From contig NC_014484.1 of the NCBI RefSeq assembly GCF_000147075.1, positions 2,249,501 to 2,313,500 on the forward strand: 64,000 nucleotides of DNA, in the 5' to 3' direction. The translations under genes and the position numbers were made by a program. Positions 27,352 through 35,371 of the stretch are shown one piece after another (position 1 is the stretch's first letter; each line of letters starts with the position of its first letter). Source of the stretch: Spirochaeta thermophila DSM 6192. GTDB lineage: Bacteria > Spirochaetota > Spirochaetia > Winmispirales > Winmispiraceae. The notes below the pieces were generated by a model. The model did not search any database, was not told the origin of the DNA, and saw nothing but the letters and a program-made list of their open reading frames with translations.

Positions 27352-28725
27352 CTCCCCGGAAGGTGTGGGAGTGGCGGTGGGGGTCGGAGTCGGCGTGGGA
27401 GTGGGGGTCGGTGTGGGAGTGGGCGTCGCTGTGGGAGTTGGTGTGGGAGTTGGAGTAGGCGTCGGCGTAGGAGTGGGTGTGGGCGTGGGAGTAGGTGTCG
27501 GCGTGCCGGTGGGCGTGGGTGTGGCCGTAGGCTGCGGCGGATTGGCCAGATAGGGCCTGATGAGGTTGTACTTCGCCTCGTTCACCGTCACCCAGTCGTC
27601 CTTGAGGATCCCCCCTGTATCCCCAGAGTTGGGATTCCAGGACCAAAACGTCCACGATGCCTTGTCCCCCACATAGGCCATGAAGGTCGTGAACCACTGG
27701 TAGGCCACCGAGGAGGGATCAGCCGCAGACGCCTCTTTGATGCCGAACTCCCCTATGAGCACAGGGGCGATGTTCTCCTTGTAGATGAACCAGAAGTGCT
27801 CATCCCAGATCGCAGGCATGTTGTCAGGAAAGGTAGGATCGCTGAACCAGGACTGGTTGTAGACCTCGGGTCCATACTCATGAGGGGAGTAGATGAGGTT
27901 CTCCGCAGGGATGGAGGTGATGGGATAGTCCCTCACGCCTTTGAGATTGCCGCCCCACCAGTAGGTATCGCCCTGATACTCCTCTACCCCTTCCACGATG
28001 ATGTAGAGATTCGGGTTCTCCGCGAGGATGGCCGCAGCACACCGCTCGGCAGCTGCCTTCCAGTCGGTATCGCCGTACTCGGGGAGGGTGTATCCCCACG
28101 TAGCCGGCGGCTTCATCCCGGTCCCAGTGTTCCCGTGCGGCTCGTTGTTGAGATCGGCCCCTATCACATTGGGGTAGTTCTTATACCGACGCACCATCAT
28201 CACCCAGTCCGAGATCCACCTCTCCTCAGGATACTCGTCGGTATACCAGAGGGTTTCGTTCATATAGCCATCAGCGGCACGGGAGTGGTTGTCGAGGATC
28301 ACGTAGAGGCCGAGACGGTTGGCCTCCTCTATGATCTTGTCAAGGACCTCAAGGGAGGAAAGCCCTTCGAGATCCAGGTTGAGTCCCTGCTCCCCGGTGT
28401 AGGGATCCACACCCGAGGGATTAATCTGAATGCTGTTCGGTGCCTTGTCTATCATCTCGTTGGCCCACGGGATTCTGATACAGTTGAACCCGAGATCCGC
28501 TATCTGCTTGAGCATGGACTTGTAATCCCTGGCCCAGAGCCCGTGCACCACATGGTTGCCGGTCTCGAACCCGAACCAGTTCACGCCGGTGAGTCTCCCT
28601 ACCCGGAGCTCCGTAGCCCGTGCGGCCGTCCCTCCCTTCCCCGACACATCGAGGAACGGAAGCGAACACCCCAGCGTGATGAGGAACACCAAAAGGCTAA
28701 GAAGGATCGTCCGTAGGTATTTCAT
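27100..28725 (-). CDS. GH5 endoglucanase with CBM64, lipoprotein
   Basis: Secreted cellulase of 541 residues. The lipobox ITLGC gives lipidation at Cys20. A GH5 TIM barrel covers about residues 45-392, with acid/base Glu195 in NNEP and nucleophile Glu326 in GEFG. A Pro-Thr linker (about 398-455) leads to CBM64 (459-541), whose aromatic residues bind crystalline cellulose. GGAGGG precedes the ATG. It is the last of four cellulase genes with the same module design. Lipidation would keep the enzyme on the cell surface if it is exported past the outer membrane. Confidence 0.93.
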   Translation of the reverse strand: MKYLRTILLSLLVFLITLGCSLPFLDVSGKGGTAARATELRVGRLTGVNWFGFETGNHVVHGLWARDYKSMLKQIADLGFNCIRIPWANEMIDKAPNSIQINPSGVDPYTGEQGLNLDLEGLSSLEVLDKIIEEANRLGLYVILDNHSRAADGYMNETLWYTDEYPEERWISDWVMMVRRYKNYPNVIGADLNNEPHGNTGTGMKPPATWGYTLPEYGDTDWKAAAERCAAAILAENPNLYIIVEGVEEYQGDTYWWGGNLKGVRDYPITSIPAENLIYSPHEYGPEVYNQSWFSDPTFPDNMPAIWDEHFWFIYKENIAPVLIGEFGIKEASAADPSSVAYQWFTTFMAYVGDKASWTFWSWNPNSGDTGGILKDDWVTVNEAKYNLIRPYLANPPQPTATPTPTGTPTPTPTPTPTPTPTPTPTPTPTPTATPTPTPTPTPTPTPTPTATPTPSGEYTEIALPFSYDGAGEYYWKTDQFSTDPNDWSRYVNSWNLDLLEINGTDYTNVWVAQHQIPAASDGYWYIHYKSGVSWGHVEIK

Positions 28726-28752
28726 CGCAACCCTCCATACATGGACATATAA

Positions 28753-28781
28753 GAGGGGGCGGTGGGGACCACCACCCCCTC
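28753..28781 (-). terminator. Hairpin after the first GH9 cellulase gene
   Basis: Nearly perfect stem GGGGG-C-GGTGG/CCACC-A-CCCCC closed by GGA, in the 68-bp gap before the GH5 gene. On the minus strand only TTATAT follows, so it may attenuate or protect mRNA instead of fully terminating. Confidence 0.6.
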
Positions 28782-28793
28782 GGGGTCAAACCT

Positions 28794-29045
28794 CTACTTT
28801 ATCTCCACGTGGCTCCACGGATAGGAGCCCTTGTAGTGGATGTACCAGTACCCGTCCGAGGCAGGCGTGATCTGGTGTTGTGCCACCCACACGTTGGTAT
28901 AGTCCGTCCCGTTAATCTCCAGCAGATCCAGGTTCCACGAGTTGACGTACCTGCTCCAGTCGTTCGGATCCGTGGAGAACTGGTCGGTCTTCCAGTAGTA
29001 CTCACCCGCCCCATCGTAGGTGAAGGGAAGGGCGATCGCGGTGTA
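28794..29045 (-). repeat. CBM64-coding module, copy 2
   Basis: Codes [12 protein letters not shown] to WSHVEIK, 83 residues, at the end of the first GH9 gene. Confidence 0.9.
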
Positions 29046-31211
29046 CTCACCGGAAGGTGTGGGACTCGGCGTGGGAGTCGGAGTAGTCGTCGGAGTGGGC
29101 GTGGGAGTAGGTGTCGGCGTAGGAGTTGGTGTGGGTGTGGGAGTCGGAGTAGGAGTTGATGTGGGTGTGGGAGTCGGAGTAGGCGTCGGAGTCGGTGTGG
29201 GAGTGGGCGTCGGTGTCGGCGTGCTGGTGGGCGTGGGTGTGGGAGTAGGCTGGGACCCATCAGGCTCCACGCCGAAGATGAGGGTGGTGCCGTCGTAGAC
29301 CGGGATATTGGGCGTCTTGGTGATCTCGCTTGAACTCTGAGGAAGTCCCTGGTAGGAAGGATCATTCGTCGGATCCCAGAAGCTGGTCCCGCTGGGAGCG
29401 GAGATCCTCAACTGGACTTCACCCGCATACTCGCTCTGCCCACCGGGATAGATCTGCGTCCCGTCGTTGAACTTCACCTCGACATAGTAGATATCTCCGC
29501 TGTAGTGCACCGGCCCTGTGATGGTAGCGGGAAATTCCACATAGTTGGTGCTGATGGTGATATCGTCCACGGTGTACCCTGCTGCAAAGACCTCGGAGAG
29601 ATCGATGTAGTACCTGAAGCGCAGGTCTTCGATCACCCTTGCAGGCCATGCCGACCTGTTGTTCACCAGGACCTTCACCTCGGTGTAGTTGCTCCCTGAA
29701 GCATTGAGGCAGGCCTCGGTGAAGAACTCATCATCTTCGTAGTGGGTACGCGGCTCAGGCGGCGGGAAGTCTGCGAGCGGCTGCCCACCGTAGAGCTGGT
29801 ACATCTTTGCGAGGGCTCCGACGAACCCCGCGTTGTAGTCGCACGCCACCTCGTTCGTCTGGTAATTGCTTATGTCGTCGGTGTAGTTCCCGCTCTGATC
29901 CGGCCCACCCACGAGCGCCCCGTAGAGGATGTGCCTATGATAGGGAGGAACACTCTGGCTGTCGGCCCACGAACCGTGGGAGGTTCTGTGGTGAGGATGC
30001 TGAGGCGCATTCTCGCCGAATCCTACCACATAGCTCCCGTTCCGTTCGTTCATACCGAGGGCGTAGTTGATCTGTTTCTCGGCAAACTCACGATACACCT
30101 GTGCCTTCTGAGGATCTGCGCCCGACCAGTCGGAATACACAAAGGCGAGGAAGGCCGCCGTAGTGGCGTATCGCAAACTCCCCCACTGATCGAGCCAGGC
30201 AAGACCACCGGGAGTGTACCCCTTGGCACCGTCCACCCACCAGTCGAGGTGCATGTGGATGAAATCGATGTACTCCTGTTTTCCTGTGAGCTTTGCGAGG
30301 AGGAGGAGTCCGCCGTAGTGGACATCGTCCCAGCAGTGACCCCACTGATACTCGATATCCTCGGTCTGACCTTGTCGGTTGAGGAGGGGTACGTAGCTCT
30401 CAGCCTTGGTGAGGTATGTACTATCACCCGTGGCGATGTAGAGCCAGATCGCAGCCCACATGAGCTCGTCGATGGGACCGCTCCAGGAATTGTAGTAACC
30501 CGAAGCTGCGGTATAGTTGTCGTCGTTCCTGTCCTCGTCCGCGCGCGCAAAGAGCTGCTCCGCCTTCTGGAGATACACAGTATCGCCGAAGATGTAGTAA
30601 CCGAGGGCCAGGGCAGCCGCAGTCTGCGCCATCACCGCAGAGAGGCCGTGGCTCGCAGAGTAGGCCGGACGGTTCCCCGCCTGCTGTTCGAGGTGGATCA
30701 CCTCGACCGGACCCCACCAGCTGTGATCGTTCCCGCCGTCTCCGATCTGGTAGATGTAGGTGTTCCCATCCCAGCAGTTGGCCAGGTAGTCGAGGGTGAA
30801 CTTCACGTTCCGCTTGAGGATCTCCAGCTGGCCCGCATCGGCAAGGGCATCGGCGTACTCATAGATGGCCCACTGGAGCATGCTCGCGGTGTAGGCCATG
30901 GGAAGGTTGAACTTCACGTGGTCACCGGCATCGTACCAGCCACCGAGTACCGCATCCTGCATGGTGGCATCGCCGCGCCACTCTACGCGGTTCCACTCGG
31001 GAAGGGGACCGGCCTGCTGGGCCTCATAGAAGTAGATGGCCTTCTGGAGCGCCTCTCCATAGTTGAAGTGGCCTCCCGCTTGGGCTACCCCTCGGGAGAC
31101 AGCCTTTGCACCTTTCACCTCTCCTTCAGGAGAGAAAAAGGCACACGAGGCGAGCAGGAGTACTCCCCCCGTAAGGAGGAGACCCAAAAATCTAAAAAAT
31201 CTCTGCTTCAT
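28794..31211 (-). CDS. GH9 cellulase with CBM3 and CBM64, lipoprotein
   Basis: Secreted cellulase of 805 residues. Lipobox LLASC with Cys23. The GH9 (alpha/alpha)6 barrel covers about residues 48-480: nucleophile-side DAGD at 94-97, the PHHRTSHG motif at 406-413 and acid Glu454 in [14 protein letters not shown]3 follows at about 492-650, probably the family 3c type that guides a chain into the GH9 site and makes the enzyme processive. Then a Thr-Pro linker and CBM64 (723-805). It has its own promoter at 31254-31281. Confidence 0.93.
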   Translation of the reverse strand: MKQRFFRFLGLLLTGGVLLLASCAFFSPEGEVKGAKAVSRGVAQAGGHFNYGEALQKAIYFYEAQQAGPLPEWNRVEWRGDATMQDAVLGGWYDAGDHVKFNLPMAYTASMLQWAIYEYADALADAGQLEILKRNVKFTLDYLANCWDGNTYIYQIGDGGNDHSWWGPVEVIHLEQQAGNRPAYSASHGLSAVMAQTAAALALGYYIFGDTVYLQKAEQLFARADEDRNDDNYTAASGYYNSWSGPIDELMWAAIWLYIATGDSTYLTKAESYVPLLNRQGQTEDIEYQWGHCWDDVHYGGLLLLAKLTGKQEYIDFIHMHLDWWVDGAKGYTPGGLAWLDQWGSLRYATTAAFLAFVYSDWSGADPQKAQVYREFAEKQINYALGMNERNGSYVVGFGENAPQHPHHRTSHGSWADSQSVPPYHRHILYGALVGGPDQSGNYTDDISNYQTNEVACDYNAGFVGALAKMYQLYGGQPLADFPPPEPRTHYEDDEFFTEACLNASGSNYTEVKVLVNNRSAWPARVIEDLRFRYYIDLSEVFAAGYTVDDITISTNYVEFPATITGPVHYSGDIYYVEVKFNDGTQIYPGGQSEYAGEVQLRISAPSGTSFWDPTNDPSYQGLPQSSSEITKTPNIPVYDGTTLIFGVEPDGSQPTPTPTPTSTPTPTPTPTPTPTPTPTPTPTSTPTPTPTPTPTPTPTPTPTPTPTTTPTPTPSPTPSGEYTAIALPFTYDGAGEYYWKTDQFSTDPNDWSRYVNSWNLDLLEINGTDYTNVWVAQHQITPASDGYWYIHYKGSYPWSHVEIK

Positions 31212-31237
31212 ATAAAACCTCCAAAATCTCTACTTTG

Positions 31238-31281
31238 CCCTAGGGCGTCTTTTATTATAGCATGCTGCTTGGTGTCGTAAA
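31238..31281 (-). promoter_or_regulatory. Promoter of the first GH9 gene with palindrome at the start site
   Basis: Minus strand: TTTACG (31276-31281), 16 nt, consensus TATAAT (31254-31259). A perfect 10-bp palindrome GCCCTAGGGC (31238-31247) sits where transcription should start, a good place for a repressor. Confidence 0.6.
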
Positions 31282-31300
31282 TAAACCAAATGGGTGATAT

Positions 31301-31327
31301 AAGGAGGGAGGCACCGCCTCCCTCCTT
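31301..31327 (-). terminator. Terminator of the second GH9 cellulase gene
   Basis: Perfect 12-bp stem AAGGAGGGAGGC/GCCTCCCTCCTT with ACC loop just after the stop codon. The following T tract is minimal. Confidence 0.75.
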
Positions 31328-31332
31328 AGCCC

Positions 31333-31584
31333 TCACTGTATCTCCACGTGGCCCCACGAGACGCTACTCTTGTAGTGGATGTACCAGTAGCCGTCCGAGG
31401 CAGCAGGGATCTGGTGCTGCGCCACCCACACGTTGGTATAGTCCGTCCCGTTGATCTCCAGCAGGTCCAGGTTCCAGGAATTCACGTACCTGCTCCAGTC
31501 GTTCGGATCCGTGGAGAACTGATCGGTCTTCCAGTAGTACTCACCCGCCCCATCGTAGGTGAAGGGAAGGGCGATCGCGGTGTA
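31333..31584 (-). repeat. CBM64-coding module, copy 3
   Basis: Codes [12 protein letters not shown] to WGHVEIQ, 83 residues, at the end of the second GH9 gene. Confidence 0.9.
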
Positions 31585-33621
31585 CTCCCCGGAAGGGGTG
31601 GGAGTAGGCGTGGGAGTGGGCGTGGGTGTTGGAGTGGGTGTGGGAGTCGGAGTAGGAGTCGTGGTCGCCGTGGGAGTAGGTGTCGGCGTGCTCGCCCCAC
31701 CTTTTGGTGGTTCCACACCAAAGATCAGCTCTCCATTTCTGTAGACGGGGATGTACTCTGTCATCACATCCGGCTCTGCTGAGGGGAGCCCCTGGAACGA
31801 ATAGTCGTTCGTAGGATCCCACACCGAGGCATTGTAGCAGGCGAGGGCGAACTGGAACTCCACCTTTCCATAGAGCTTTGAACCGGGCCAGCTCGCCTCC
31901 ACATAGTAGATGTGGTTGGCCTCGTCCCACGGCTGAATTTCAGAGAGGGTCCCATTTGCCGGTCCATAGTAGACCGAGGCGGTCACATCCTCCACGGTAT
32001 ACCCGGCATCGTAGAGCTCGGAGAGGTCGAAGAAGTACCTGAAGGAGAGTCCTGTCTCCCAGTGAGGAGGAAGGAGCGAGTCATTGTGGATGTAGGCCTT
32101 GATGACCGTGGCCTGATTCGTGCTCTCGTAGACATAGGCGCTCACAAAGTAGGGGACATGATCCTCAGGCTCGATGCCGGGCGTGGGTTCCGGGGTCTGT
32201 CCTGCGCCGTAGTACTTGACTATACCGGCAAGGGCACCCACGAATCCCGCATTGTAGTCAATTGCCACCTCGGAGTGGTCGTACTGCTCTATGTCGTCGA
32301 CATACTCGTCGTTCATGTCAGGTCCACCCACAAGGGCCCCATAGAGGAGGTGCTTCTCGGGATCCTTCTTGGACTCGTTCGCAGGAGGAGCCTCCAGCCG
32401 GCCACTCGCTGCCCTGTGGTGCGGGAACTTGGGGTAGTTCTCTCCAAACCCCACCTCATAGGAGAGCCCTGCGGGGTTATCGCCCAGGATGTAGTCGATC
32501 TGTGACTTGGCAAAATCGAGGTAGGCCTCGTCATGAGAGACCTTGTCATAGTAGACGAGGGCGAGCATCGCCTCGGCCGCGGCATATCGGAGCACTCCCC
32601 AGGAGTTGAGGTAGCAGAGTCCCCCTGGGGTGCGCGGTATATCGTTCATCCAGTAGTTGAGGTTCCACTCAGCAATCTGTCTATAGAGCGGTCTGTCACT
32701 GATCTCCGAAAGCTTGACGAATACCCCACCCCATACATCATCCCAGCAGTGGGTCCAGCTGTTGTTGTATCCATTCTGTTCGTTTATGCCCTTCTCCTCC
32801 AGAAACCCCTCCACATCCTGCATGTAGGACTCATCCCCAGTGGCGATGTAGAGCCAGATCGCCCCCCAGGTGAGCTCATCCAGATAGCCGGAAGATCCGT
32901 AGAACCCGCCGCTCTCGCTCAACCCGCGATAGGTCTTTCCGAACTCGTAGAGGCTTTGCGCAGCATCGAGGCACTGCTGGGCATAGGAGGGATCAACATC
33001 CTGGTAGTTGAGGTACATGAGGGCCAGGGCCGCCGCAGTCCCACCTGCGATATCCGAGGCAGGGGTCTCAGGCGTAGCCACATAGAGCGCAGGCCGATCG
33101 GTGTCCTGAAGCTCCGGAGGCCCCCAGTAGCTGTGATCGACTGTACCGTCACCCACCTGATAGTAAAACGTCGTGGGATTGGGGTAACACTTGAGGAAAT
33201 AGTCGGTGAAGTGCTTGAGGATCTTGAGGATGTACTGATCCTGGCCTGTCTCAACGAAGACATCCTTGAACTCGTAGTAGGCCCAGCCAAGGGTAGAGGC
33301 GGCATAGGCCTGAGGGAGTCCGAACTTTACGTGGTCCCCGGCGTCGTGGAACCCCCCCGTGAGGTCGAGCCCCACATCGGCCCCATCCTCCCAGTGACAG
33401 GGGCCACGCCACGCGAGGCGATTCTCCCCTGCATCAGGACCACACCAGTTCGCCTCGTAGAAGAGGATGGACTTTGCAAAGGCATCCACATAGTTGAACG
33501 AAGCTGCAGCACGCGAACGAACACCGGAAGAGCCCATCTCCCCCTCAAAGAACACCCCACAGGAGGCAAAGAGGAGGAGGAAGGCCCCCAGCATACCAAT
33601 GACGGTGACACACCGTTTCAT
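31333..33621 (-). CDS. Second GH9 cellulase with CBM3 and CBM64, lipoprotein
   Basis: Secreted cellulase of 762 residues with lipobox LFASC (Cys21). GH9 domain about residues 42-475, with DAGD at 93-96, PHHRAASG and acid Glu in SEVAIDYNAGF. CBM3 (about 490-640) resembles family 3c, and CBM64 is at 680-762. It shares design with the 28794 gene but is clearly divergent in the catalytic domain, so the pair may act on different chain ends or regions. The ATG follows GGAGGG. No promoter is evident in the 58-bp gap upstream, so it may be transcribed with the GH12 gene. Confidence 0.93.
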   Translation of the reverse strand: MKRCVTVIGMLGAFLLLFASCGVFFEGEMGSSGVRSRAAASFNYVDAFAKSILFYEANWCGPDAGENRLAWRGPCHWEDGADVGLDLTGGFHDAGDHVKFGLPQAYAASTLGWAYYEFKDVFVETGQDQYILKILKHFTDYFLKCYPNPTTFYYQVGDGTVDHSYWGPPELQDTDRPALYVATPETPASDIAGGTAAALALMYLNYQDVDPSYAQQCLDAAQSLYEFGKTYRGLSESGGFYGSSGYLDELTWGAIWLYIATGDESYMQDVEGFLEEKGINEQNGYNNSWTHCWDDVWGGVFVKLSEISDRPLYRQIAEWNLNYWMNDIPRTPGGLCYLNSWGVLRYAAAEAMLALVYYDKVSHDEAYLDFAKSQIDYILGDNPAGLSYEVGFGENYPKFPHHRAASGRLEAPPANESKKDPEKHLLYGALVGGPDMNDEYVDDIEQYDHSEVAIDYNAGFVGALAGIVKYYGAGQTPEPTPGIEPEDHVPYFVSAYVYESTNQATVIKAYIHNDSLLPPHWETGLSFRYFFDLSELYDAGYTVEDVTASVYYGPANGTLSEIQPWDEANHIYYVEASWPGSKLYGKVEFQFALACYNASVWDPTNDYSFQGLPSAEPDVMTEYIPVYRNGELIFGVEPPKGGASTPTPTPTATTTPTPTPTPTPTPTPTPTPTPTPSGEYTAIALPFTYDGAGEYYWKTDQFSTDPNDWSRYVNSWNLDLLEINGTDYTNVWVAQHQIPAASDGYWYIHYKSSVSWGHVEIQ

Positions 33622-33645
33622 ACAACCCTCCTTAAGAAAGAATCA

Positions 33646-33669
33646 GGGGAAGGGAAGACCCCCTTCCCC
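33646..33669 (-). terminator. Hairpin after the GH12 cellulase gene
   Basis: Perfect 9-bp stem GGGGAAGGG/CCCTTCCCC with a 6-nt loop in the gap before the second GH9 gene; only CTGATTCTTTCTT follows on the minus strand. Confidence 0.6.
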
Positions 33670-33679
33670 CTTGTCTGCG

Positions 33680-33931
33680 TTACTTTATCTCCACGTGGCT
33701 CCACGGATAGGAGCCCTTGTAGTGGATGTACCAGTACCCGTCAGAGGCAGGCGTGATCTGGTGCTGCGCCACCCACACGTTGGTATAGTCCGTCCCGTTG
33801 ATCTCCAGCAGGTCCAGGTTCCAGGAATTCACGTACCTGCTCCAGTCGTTCGGATCCGTGGAGAACTGATCGGTCTTCCAGTAGTACTCACCCGCCCCAT
33901 CGTAGCTGAAGGGAAGCGCGATCTCGGTGTA
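33680..33931 (-). repeat. CBM64-coding module, copy 4
   Basis: Codes YTEIALPFSYDG to WSHVEIK, 83 residues, at the end of the GH12 gene. Confidence 0.9.
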
Positions 33932-34996
33932 CTGCCCGGAAGGGGTGGGAGTAGGCGTGGGAGTGGCAGTCGGCGTGGATGTAGGTGTTGGAGTCGGTGT
34001 GGGCGTGGCGGTGGGGGTCGGAGTCGGCGTAGGAGTGGGGGTCGTCCCTCCACCACCTCCGAGGATGGGAGTGGTGGTGTACTCGAGCTGGAGGTCGTAC
34101 ACATGCCATGCGAGCTGCGCGTTGAGATAGTCGGGCGTCCCGAACTCAGTCCCCAGCTCCACACTGGTGAAGTAGAGATTCTCCCAGTCGGCCCTGTTGG
34201 AGAGGGATCGTGCCTTCTGGATGAAGGGAGCCCAGTTGAAGCGCACCGTTCCCTCACTTATGGGAGTGGTGGGCCTGAAGGCGAAGTACTCCCATCCTCC
34301 GTTCCCTACTGCATCCGACCGCCACACCTCGAACGTCATGTCCCGCATCTGACCGTTCACCTCAATAGGTACTGTGAGCGTATCAACCTGGGAACCTGCT
34401 CCTTGGAGGCCGTAGTAGTTGAACCAGATCATGATCTCGACCTCGTCCGAACGCACGTCCCTTCCCCGGCTGGTATCCCTGGTGAGCCAGGTCTCGAACG
34501 GGAAATTGAAGGGGAGCTGGGGATCGAGGCGCTGAATCGAAAAGTCGACCGTGGTGTAGAAGTCGTTGAGCTCGGAGAGCCGCCTGGGCAGAGGTACCGG
34601 CCCGTCCTGTGCAGGACCCACGGTATTCCAGATCTTGATCCCGTACCATATCTCGGGATAGGCGTGGACCCAACCGGACGGATCCTCCTGTTGGATGTTG
34701 GAGAGATCGATCTGCACGTCGAGATCGAACCCATCCGCATCGTCGAACGTCATGGTGACGCTTCCGGAACCTCCCACCACATTCCAGAGGTTAGGCTCAA
34801 TCACCCAGTTCGTCTGACCATCCCCGTCGGAATCGATAGTGGCCGAGGGATACCGGTTGCTACTCGTGGCGGTGACCGTAGTCACTGCTCGAGAGAGACC
34901 TGCGCGTTCCCCTGCCACATCTACGAGGCCAAGGGAACACCCAAGAAGGCTCAGAATGAGGACACTTAGGCATCCTCCATAGTAGAGCTGTCTCAT
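33680..34996 (-). CDS. GH12 endoglucanase with CBM64, lipoprotein
   Basis: Secreted endoglucanase of 438 residues with lipobox LLGC (Cys20). The GH12 jelly-roll covers about residues 40-325; the nucleophile strand is recognisable as DEVEIMIWFNYYG, with the expected Glu, and PEIWYGIKIW is another GH12 landmark. A short Thr-Pro linker precedes CBM64 (356-438). The ATG at 34996 follows GGGGAGG; the frame extends 11 codons further upstream without a ribosome site. First gene of the cellulase cluster. The promoter is not obvious. Confidence 0.88.
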   Translation of the reverse strand: MRQLYYGGCLSVLILSLLGCSLGLVDVAGERAGLSRAVTTVTATSSNRYPSATIDSDGDGQTNWVIEPNLWNVVGGSGSVTMTFDDADGFDLDVQIDLSNIQQEDPSGWVHAYPEIWYGIKIWNTVGPAQDGPVPLPRRLSELNDFYTTVDFSIQRLDPQLPFNFPFETWLTRDTSRGRDVRSDEVEIMIWFNYYGLQGAGSQVDTLTVPIEVNGQMRDMTFEVWRSDAVGNGGWEYFAFRPTTPISEGTVRFNWAPFIQKARSLSNRADWENLYFTSVELGTEFGTPDYLNAQLAWHVYDLQLEYTTTPILGGGGGTTPTPTPTPTPTATPTPTPTPTSTPTATPTPTPTPSGQYTEIALPFSYDGAGEYYWKTDQFSTDPNDWSRYVNSWNLDLLEINGTDYTNVWVAQHQITPASDGYWYIHYKGSYPWSHVEIK

Positions 34997-35112
34997 AGAA
35001 CACCTCCCCACGATGGTTTGTTGTATCATGTTACCATCCGGACGGGATAAAGAGAATAAACTTCGAGGGTGAGGGGCTAAACTTTCGGGTTGATCGCCTA
35101 TGAGTCATTGTC

Positions 35113-35142
35113 TTGACCTGAGAAAGAAGGTTTTTGTATACT
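35113..35142 (+). promoter_or_regulatory. Promoter of the tRNA-Pro/tRNA-Arg unit
   Basis: TTGACC (35113-35118) and TATACT (35137-35142) are 18 nt apart; the tRNA starts 10 nt later. Confidence 0.7.
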
Positions 35143-35151
35143 TTTGTGCAC

Positions 35152-35224
35152 CGGGATGTAGCCTAGTGGCTAAGGCGCCTGCTTTGGGAGCAGGAGATCG
35201 GAGGTTCGAATCCTCTCATCCCGA
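35152..35224 (+). tRNA. tRNA-Pro (TGG)
   Basis: Cloverleaf with acceptor CGGGATG/CATCCCG, anticodon arm CCTGC-TTTGGGA-GCAGG (anticodon TGG), T-loop TTCGAAT and discriminator A. CCA not encoded. The next tRNA follows after 6 nt. Confidence 0.95.
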
Positions 35225-35230
35225 GACCGT

Positions 35231-35304
35231 GCGCCCATAGCTCAGCTGGATAGAGCAGCTGCCTTCTAAGCAGCGGGTCAGAGGTTCGAATCCTCTTGGG
35301 CGTA
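35231..35304 (+). tRNA. tRNA-Arg (TCT)
   Basis: Cloverleaf with acceptor GCGCCCA/TGGGCGT (one G-U pair), anticodon arm GCTGC-CTTCTAA-GCAGC (anticodon TCT) and T-loop TTCGAAT. It shares a transcript with tRNA-Pro. Confidence 0.94.
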
Positions 35305-35306
35305 AC

Positions 35307-35329
35307 CCCGCCGTAGGGCGGGTTTTTTT
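35307..35329 (+). terminator. Terminator of the tRNA unit
   Basis: Stem CCCGCC/GGCGGG with GTAG loop followed by seven T. Confidence 0.9.
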
Positions 35330-35371
35330 CATACCCTCCTCTTTTTCCACGGTTTCTGCTACACTCCGACC

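Noticed and set aside
27355-27530. Possible CRISPR-like array
   Set aside because: The repeat unit is 6-12 bp, coding in phase for Thr-Pro, without spacers of constant size or cas genes.
27347-27553. Val-Gly repeat protein on the plus strand (also at 29020, 31559 and 33927)
   Set aside because: These are the reverse complement of the Thr-Pro linker repeats of the cellulases, not elastin-like genes.
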